Of a stretch of 6,154 bases of DNA, positions 5,615-6,154 are shown piece by piece. Below the pieces are notes generated by a model. The model did not search any database. It saw only the letters and a program-made list of their open reading frames with translations, and was not told the DNA's origin. How positions within the stretch are numbered: position 1 is the stretch's first letter; each line of letters opens with the position of its first letter. The DNA comes from Myxococcaceae bacterium (lineage in GTDB: Bacteria; Myxococcota; Myxococcia; Myxococcales; Myxococcaceae), in assembly GCA_018262385.1 (NCBI GenBank), contig JAGSPQ010000239.1, forward strand, positions 1-6,154, in the 5' to 3' direction. The position numbers and the translations under genes are program-made.

Positions 5615-6154
5615 GTGGCACGACGACCCAAGACCCCGCGCTGGCTCCAGGCCGCGCGCACCAGCGACGCCCCTCCGGTCGCCAAGCCCGATTGGCTCTC
5701 GCGGGCGCTGGCCCGGGCGGGCGCGCTGCCGCTCAAGGAAGCCGAGGCGGCGATCGCCGAGGGGCGGGTGCGGGTCGACGGCAAGAAGGTGCTCGAGCCG
5801 TTCTCTCCCCTGCGCGCCGGCAGCAAGGTCAGCCTCGACGGGAAGGAGGTCGACGTCGCCGCGGCCACCCGGGTGGTCCTCTTCCACAAGCCGGCCGGAG
5901 TGGTGACCTCGGATCACGATCCGAAGAAGGTCGGCACCGTCTTCCAGCGGCTGGGCCAGGTGCTGCCGCCCGAGCTGCAGGGGTTCGGCTGGCACGCGGT
6001 CGGCCGGCTGGATCGCGACACCACCGGGCTGCTGCTCTTCACCAACGACGAGCGCTTCGTCGCCCACGCCACCTCGCCCGAGACCCGGCTGGAGAAGCGC
6101 TACCTCGCGCGGGTCTCCGGGCAAATCACCGAGGCCAAGCTCGCCTTGCTGCGC
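5615..6154 (+). CDS. RsuA/RluB-type 16S/23S rRNA pseudouridine synthase, 3'-partial
   Basis: The enzyme isomerises a specific uridine in ribosomal RNA to pseudouridine. The 180 visible codons begin with a basic tail of about 25 residues. An S4 RNA-binding domain follows at about 26-75 (DWLSRALARAGALP, then AIAEGRVRVDGKKV). The catalytic domain then opens with HKPAGVVTS (91-99). The active-site motif GRLDRDTTGLLLFTND is at 130-145, with Asp133 as the expected catalytic residue, followed by LEKRYLARVSG (159-169). The gene runs off the right edge. The start is GTG 5615 with only a weak ribosome site (GCGGAAAA). Third-position G/C content and the motifs rule out overlapping frames. Which of RsuA, RluB, RluE or RluF it equals cannot be told here, so the target uridine is undetermined. 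It is divergent from the lipoprotein gene across 117 bp. Confidence 0.95.
   Translation, partial: MARRPKTPRWLQAARTSDAPPVAKPDWLSRALARAGALPLKEAEAAIAEGRVRVDGKKVLEPFSPLRAGSKVSLDGKEVDVAAATRVVLFHKPAGVVTSDHDPKKVGTVFQRLGQVLPPELQGFGWHAVGRLDRDTTGLLLFTNDERFVAHATSPETRLEKRYLARVSGQITEAKLALLR

Overview
This is a GC-rich chromosomal window, with G or C at nearly every third codon position. The codon use, together with a DnaN and RecF that look deltaproteobacterial, suggests a member of the Myxococcota or a close relative. That placement is an inference from memory, because no search was run. I see no tRNA, rRNA, CRISPR array, insertion sequence or phage gene. The window is mostly housekeeping chromosome with some unusual local architecture.

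Layout from left to right. (1) A DUF2252-family protein on the + strand is cut by the left window edge and ends at 1232. (2) On the - strand lie a two-helix membrane protein with a PH/YcxB-like C-terminal domain (1247-1711) and recF (1708-2826). They are joined by an ATGA stop/start overlap, so recF is read first. (3) An unrecognised 395-codon + strand gene (2901-4088) is divergent from recF across 74 bp. Its stop codon is one base from the stop codon of dnaN. (4) dnaN, the sliding clamp gene, lies on the - strand (4090-5196). (5) A short lipoprotein gene lies upstream on the same strand (5243-5497). (6) Divergent from it, an RsuA/RluB-type pseudouridine synthase on the + strand starts at GTG 5615 and runs off the right edge.

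How the parts relate. DnaN (replication clamp) and RecF (loader of RecA at gaps) are functional partners that are classically adjacent in a dnaA-dnaN-recF-gyrB cluster. Here they keep the same order and strand, but a complete gene on the opposite strand sits between them with almost no spare DNA on either side. dnaA does not directly precede dnaN, and gyrB does not directly follow recF. Any dnaN-recF read-through transcript would be fully antisense to the middle gene. The coupling of a small membrane protein to recF is a second oddity.

The points most worth a second look are the interrupted dnaN/recF pair and its unknown middle gene; the DUF2252 protein, whose kinase-like motifs appear in circularly permuted order; and a few short inverted repeats at gene boundaries.
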